Source: Gemmatimonadota bacterium
GTDB lineage: Bacteria; Latescibacterota; UBA2968; UBA8231
Reading direction: 5' to 3'
DNA length: 26,778 bases
Assembly (NCBI GenBank): GCA_018673255.1
Contig: JABHDC010000075.1
Coordinates: forward strand, 1 to 26,778
The position numbers and the translations under genes are program-made. Positions 23,528-26,778 of the stretch are shown here, piece by piece. The notes below the pieces were generated by a model that was not told the origin of the DNA, made no database searches, and saw only the letters and a program-made list of their open reading frames with translations. Within the stretch, counting starts at the first letter, position 1, and every line of letters begins with the position of its first letter.

Positions 23528-24649
23528 ATGTCTGGATATGTAGCCGATCTCGATACTCCCGCGTTGCTCATCGATCTGGACGCCATGGAGCACAATATCC
23601 AGAAGATGGCCGCGTACTATCAGGGGATGCGCGCCAACCTGCGGCCGCACATGAAGACCCACAAGACCCCCATCATTACGCACAGGCAGATTGAGGCGGG
23701 GGCGATTGGGGTGACGTGCCAGAAACTGGGAGAAGCGGAGATCTTCGCTCGTGCCGGGATCAGGGGAATCCTGATCTCGAACCAGATCGTGGGGCCCCGC
23801 AAGATCGCGCGGTTGGTGGATCTGTCCAGGTGGGCGGATGTGACGGTCGGTGTAGAGGAGTTGGCCAATGTGCAGGCCATCTCAGAGGCGGCCCTGGCAG
23901 CTGGCGCCAGGGTGAACGTGGCGATCGAGATCTACATGGGTCGGTGTGGGGTGGAGGCCGGCGAGGGGGTCGCACAACTTGCCAAGGAGATCGTGCAATT
24001 GCCGGGCGTCCGGTTCAGGGGGATCTGGTCACACGACCTGTCCACGCCCGACGTGGTCGATTTCGAGGAACGGAAGGCCAAGCACCACACGGCGCTCGAG
24101 GGAGTCATCCGTTCCAAGCACCTCATCGAGGCAGAGGGCATCGACGTAGAGATCGTCAGCTGCGGGTTCTCGGCGACCTGGAACATCACGCCAGAGTTCA
24201 GCGATGAGATCACCGACGTGCAAGTGGGGTCGTATGTGCTGATGGACTGGCCGTACCAGCAGATGGAAGGCCTGGAAGATTTCCGCTGTGCCCTGACGGT
24301 GCTGACCACGGTGATGAGCAAGAACCAGGCAAAGGGTGACCGGAAGAACGTGATCATCACCGATTGCGGCATCAAATCCATCGCCACGGAACACACGGCC
24401 GACTACCGGGTCAATACTTTCCCCCAGGTGAAGGACCTGCCGGGGGCTGAGGTGATCGTGCATTCCGAGGAGCACGGACTCATCCAGCTGAACGAGGAAG
24501 ACTTCCAACGCATTCAGGTGGGTGATACGCTGGAACTGATTCCGCCGCACTGCTGCGGGACGTGCAATCTACACGACCTGTTCTACGTGGTGAGAGGTGA
24601 TCGGGTAGAGGCAGAGTGGCCGATCGAGGCAAGGGGAGCAGCTACGTAA
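23528..24649 (+). CDS. D-serine dehydratase/D-threonine aldolase-type PLP enzyme (alanine racemase N-terminal fold)
   Basis: 373 residues from ATG after AGGAGGG. The N-terminal TIM barrel is alanine-racemase-like: LDTPALLIDLDAMEHNI opens it, the PLP lysine is Lys43 in RPHMKTHKTP, and IYMGRCGVEAGE and SCGFSATWNITPEF follow. The C-terminal domain holds the metal site H341-C-C343 (PPHCCGTCNLHD). Eukaryotic-type D-serine dehydratases bind Zn with His-x-Cys at this place, whereas D-threonine aldolases have His-x-Asp, so dehydratase-like chemistry on a D-hydroxyamino acid is the better guess. It acts in the cytoplasm and heads a three-gene plus-strand cluster. Confidence 0.88.
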   Translation: MSGYVADLDTPALLIDLDAMEHNIQKMAAYYQGMRANLRPHMKTHKTPIITHRQIEAGAIGVTCQKLGEAEIFARAGIRGILISNQIVGPRKIARLVDLSRWADVTVGVEELANVQAISEAALAAGARVNVAIEIYMGRCGVEAGEGVAQLAKEIVQLPGVRFRGIWSHDLSTPDVVDFEERKAKHHTALEGVIRSKHLIEAEGIDVEIVSCGFSATWNITPEFSDEITDVQVGSYVLMDWPYQQMEGLEDFRCALTVLTTVMSKNQAKGDRKNVIITDCGIKSIATEHTADYRVNTFPQVKDLPGAEVIVHSEEHGLIQLNEEDFQRIQVGDTLELIPPHCCGTCNLHDLFYVVRGDRVEAEWPIEARGAAT

Positions 24650-24688
24650 GCGTATCTCAAACCGATCGGAACAGTGACGGGAAGTGAA

Positions 24689-26083
24689 ATGCAGAATCGC
24701 ACCCTCACCATCATGATTTCTGCGCTCTTTGCAGGGCTGCTACCTGGGTCTTCGGTTGCCAACCCTGCCCTGCTGGTGGAGATCGGGCATTCGCTGAATC
24801 CCCCGCGGATCGATGGAGAGATCAGCGACTGGCAGGACCAGCACTGGATTTCTCTGGCTCCGGGGCCGCAGGTGGGCCCTGATGCGCCCTGGTGGGGGTT
24901 GCGCGATGACGGCCCGAGTGAAGGGACTCCACATATCGCCGGCACGAATTTGGATCTGTCGGTGTCTTTCGCGCTACAGTGGGATGAGGAGTGGATCTAC
25001 CTTGCCGCCCGGGTCACCGACAACACGCACGATGTGTCCGGTGGAGAATCCCATCAGTGGTGGCTCAAGGACTCGGTCAGTCTCTTCCTCGATCTGGCGC
25101 TGGACGGCGACGGATCCGCCTGGGCCCCCGGCGACCATGCCTTCTCCTTTGTTGCCGATCCGTCCTATCCGTCGGACGGTTGCTGGTGGCGACACGGCGA
25201 GGAGCGGGGTCGGCGCGAGGTTGCGGCGCCTCCGCAGACGCGGCGGGCCGTACGTCTGGAGAAGAGTGGTTATGTAATCGAAGCGGCGGTGCCCATGTCG
25301 GTTCTGAGGCGCTTCACGCCGGATTGGCATCCTCCCTTCGAGAACCGGACTGTGGGCTTCATGCTGCTGGTCGCCGATCCTGACGGCGGACCGGAGCCCT
25401 TCGGCGGGCAGGTGACCTACGGAGGGGACTCCGATCACGACGCTGGCTGGGCCAAGTTGCGCCTGCGGCCGGTCGGTGGCGCAGCTGAGCCACGCCTGCT
25501 GGCTGCCACCATCCGCAAGCCCCCTCCGCCGGAGGATCGGGAATCCGAGGCCAGGCTCAGAGCGGATCAGCGACGCATGCTGGCGTTTTTCCTTGGCGCT
25601 GCCGATTCCTTGCAGGACGGTGGCAAGGAGGCACAGTTGCAGATGGCTGGCGAGTATTTCGCCACCTATCTGCAGGAACACCCTTCGGAGCGCTCAGCCA
25701 GGGCCCTGGGTATGGCTTTTTCCCTGTGGGGGAATGCCGGCGCGTTGGAGCCGGTTCGCGCGGCGCTGCCGCAGATCTCCGGCCAGGAGAACGTCTGGCA
25801 CCTGATTCTACCGGGACTGAGGCAGGCCTACTATCTTGGCGGGCACAGCGGTGAGGTGCCCCAGGTGCTCGCCGATCTTGAGTCCAGGGTTACCCCGCTC
25901 CAGAGCCGCTCAGCTCTGCTGTGCGATATGGCCAGCGGCTGGCTGGCCGCCGGCAGAGCGGAGGATGCCCGAAAAGCCTATGAGCAGATCATCGTCTGGG
26001 GGGCTTCTCTGTGGCACATCGAGGAATCCATGCGCGGCATTAACACCATTCTGGCGATGCAGGGGAGCACGGATTCCGAATGA
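24689..26083 (+). CDS. Secreted CBM9-like domain protein with C-terminal helical (TPR-like) domain
   Basis: 464 residues. I prefer the ATG at 24689 because GGGAAG lies just before it and a signal peptide follows (LTIMISALFAGLLPGSSVAN). A GTG at 24674 would add five residues. Residues about 38-260 resemble the carbohydrate-binding family 9/DOMON-like sandwich: PPRIDGEISDWQDQHWISL, LQWDEEWIYLAARVTDN, DSVSLFLDLALDGDGSAW, a variable loop, then GYVIEAAVPMSVL and RTVGFMLLVADPD. From about 300 the sequence turns helical, with repeats of the type ARALGMAFSLWGNAGAL and LLCDMASGWLAAGRAEDARK, like TPR units. It probably binds a sugar or haem-like ligand outside the cytoplasm and docks a partner. The next gene starts 70 nt later. 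Confidence 0.75.
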   Translation: MQNRTLTIMISALFAGLLPGSSVANPALLVEIGHSLNPPRIDGEISDWQDQHWISLAPGPQVGPDAPWWGLRDDGPSEGTPHIAGTNLDLSVSFALQWDEEWIYLAARVTDNTHDVSGGESHQWWLKDSVSLFLDLALDGDGSAWAPGDHAFSFVADPSYPSDGCWWRHGEERGRREVAAPPQTRRAVRLEKSGYVIEAAVPMSVLRRFTPDWHPPFENRTVGFMLLVADPDGGPEPFGGQVTYGGDSDHDAGWAKLRLRPVGGAAEPRLLAATIRKPPPPEDRESEARLRADQRRMLAFFLGAADSLQDGGKEAQLQMAGEYFATYLQEHPSERSARALGMAFSLWGNAGALEPVRAALPQISGQENVWHLILPGLRQAYYLGGHSGEVPQVLADLESRVTPLQSRSALLCDMASGWLAAGRAEDARKAYEQIIVWGASLWHIEESMRGINTILAMQGSTDSE

Positions 26084-26153
26084 GTGGGTGGAGGGACCAG
26101 ATCAAAGCGCGGTGGCGCTACCAACACCATCGATTGATTCCCAGGAGACAGTC

Positions 26154-26778
26154 ATGAACGTCATCTGTATCATGCTCGATTCACTGCGCACCGACCACGT
26201 CGGCGCCTATGGCAAGGCTCACACCGGCGGCAAGGGTGCGGAAACGTGGCCAGGCGGTTCGGGTGCCGCTCGCGCGCGGACGCCGGCCATTGATCGATTT
26301 GCCGAACACTCCCTGACCTTCGACCGGGCCTATGCCGGTTCCTTTCCGACGTTGCCCTGCCGACGGGATATGTTCACCGGCCGGTGGGGTCACCCCTTCA
26401 ATACGTGGGATGAAATGGAACGGCACCTGCCGACCATGGCGGAGAGCTTCCGCGGGTCCGGATACACGACGGGCCTCATCTTCGACACACCCATGTTCAT
26501 GACCCAGGGGAACTTCCTGGACCGCGGGTTCGGTTCGATCGAGTGGATTCGCGGACAGGGAGGAGAGCCCTGGATCGCCGACGCAACTCTGGACATTCCG
26601 TTGCCCGCGGCCGAGCACAAAGTCAAGATCGATGGACTCAGGCGCTACATGCTGAACCAGAGTCGTCGCCGCTACGAGTGCGACTATCTGGGACCCCGCG
26701 TGTTCCGCGAGGCGACGCACTGGCTGGAGAAGAACTACCAGTCTGATTTCTTCCTGTGGATCGACTGCTGGGATCCGC
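26154..26778 (+). CDS. Sulfatase-superfamily enzyme, 5' part, with Thr at the formylglycine position
   Basis: 208 residues before the window ends; the gene continues beyond. The ATG has CAGGAG about 7 nt upstream. The start MNVICIMLDSLRTDHVGAYG carries the metal-binding Asp of sulfatases (Asp9 region), and RTPAIDRFAEHSLTFDRAYA is the next family segment. The signature stretch is T66-L-P-C-R-R-D-M-F-T-G: aligned on the conserved PxR and TG of CxPSR...TG, the residue that is normally Cys or Ser (converted to formylglycine) is Thr66. Other members of the alkaline-phosphatase superfamily use Thr as nucleophile, so this may hydrolyse a phosphate or phosphonate rather than a sulfate. There is no signal peptide. 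A Gly-rich insert (about residues 21-42) separates two usually adjacent motifs. Confidence 0.85.
   Translation, partial: MNVICIMLDSLRTDHVGAYGKAHTGGKGAETWPGGSGAARARTPAIDRFAEHSLTFDRAYAGSFPTLPCRRDMFTGRWGHPFNTWDEMERHLPTMAESFRGSGYTTGLIFDTPMFMTQGNFLDRGFGSIEWIRGQGGEPWIADATLDIPLPAAEHKVKIDGLRRYMLNQSRRRYECDYLGPRVFREATHWLEKNYQSDFFLWIDCWDP

Noticed and set aside
1..26778. CRISPR arrays, tRNA or rRNA genes, insertion sequences and phage modules
   Set aside because: I looked for regularly spaced repeats, cloverleaf-like intergenic segments and transposase or integrase motifs in the gaps and frames and saw none.

Overview
The window reads as a piece of a G+C-rich bacterial chromosome (clearly above half G+C by eye). 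It comes from a free-living heterotroph, probably of the FCB/PVC neighbourhood. The best pointer is the large secreted protein at 20588-23245, which ends in a FlgD-like/type IX-style tail (NYPNPFN, then IYDLAGQ). Such tails are common in Candidatus Latescibacterota, Bacteroidota and relatives. A protein at 2086-3276 resembles a conserved protein of unknown function seen mostly in Planctomycetes-type genomes. The placement is inference from family content; no rRNA or other phylogenetic marker lies in the window.

Layout. 1-525: end of a URO-D/methyltransferase-like gene. 637-3276 (minus): a two-gene unit, a conserved unknown followed by a secreted metallophosphoesterase. 3682-5671 (plus): three genes joined by 4-base overlaps, a possible 51-residue peptide, an outer-membrane barrel-like protein and an exported amidohydrolase. 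5705-8061 (minus): an enolase-superfamily sugar-acid dehydratase-like gene overlapping a serine beta-lactamase-fold hydrolase. 8282-10290 (plus): hflK-hflC. 10381-12625 (minus): an ABC-2 exporter (ATPase, then permease). 12799-13914 (plus): an AhpD-like protein interrupted by an in-frame TGA. 14040-15842 (plus): a putative Na+/H+ antiporter. 15930-16349 (minus): a TerB-like protein. 16687-17499 (plus): a DUF547 protein. 17512-23245 (minus): a sialidase-like protein, a GH28-like protein and the large FlgD-tailed protein. 23528-26778 (plus): a D-serine dehydratase/D-threonine aldolase-type enzyme, a secreted CBM9-like/helical protein and a cut-off sulfatase-superfamily enzyme.

The standout is the AhpD-like gene. 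The frame before the TGA ends ...ECFY and the same frame resumes TSAHATMLR. The TGA therefore sits exactly at the second position of the AhpD active-site pattern CxxC-xxx-H, giving C-F-Y-U-T-S-A-H. A Glu lies 12 residues before the first Cys, the spacing of the AhpD catalytic Glu. A 9-bp stem-loop starts 5 nt after the TGA. I read this as an intact selenoprotein of 371 residues with Sec at position 247, not as two genes or a broken one.

Other unusual points are active-site departures. The sulfatase-superfamily protein has Thr where formylglycine is normally made. The dehydratase-like enzyme has His at the usual first metal-ligand Asp. The beta-lactamase-fold protein has Tyr-Ser-Trp for Tyr-x-Asn. 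The GH28-like protein lacks the usual His. The overall picture is accessory carbohydrate and organic-matter degradation mixed with housekeeping membrane functions. I saw no tRNA, rRNA, CRISPR array, insertion sequence or phage gene.
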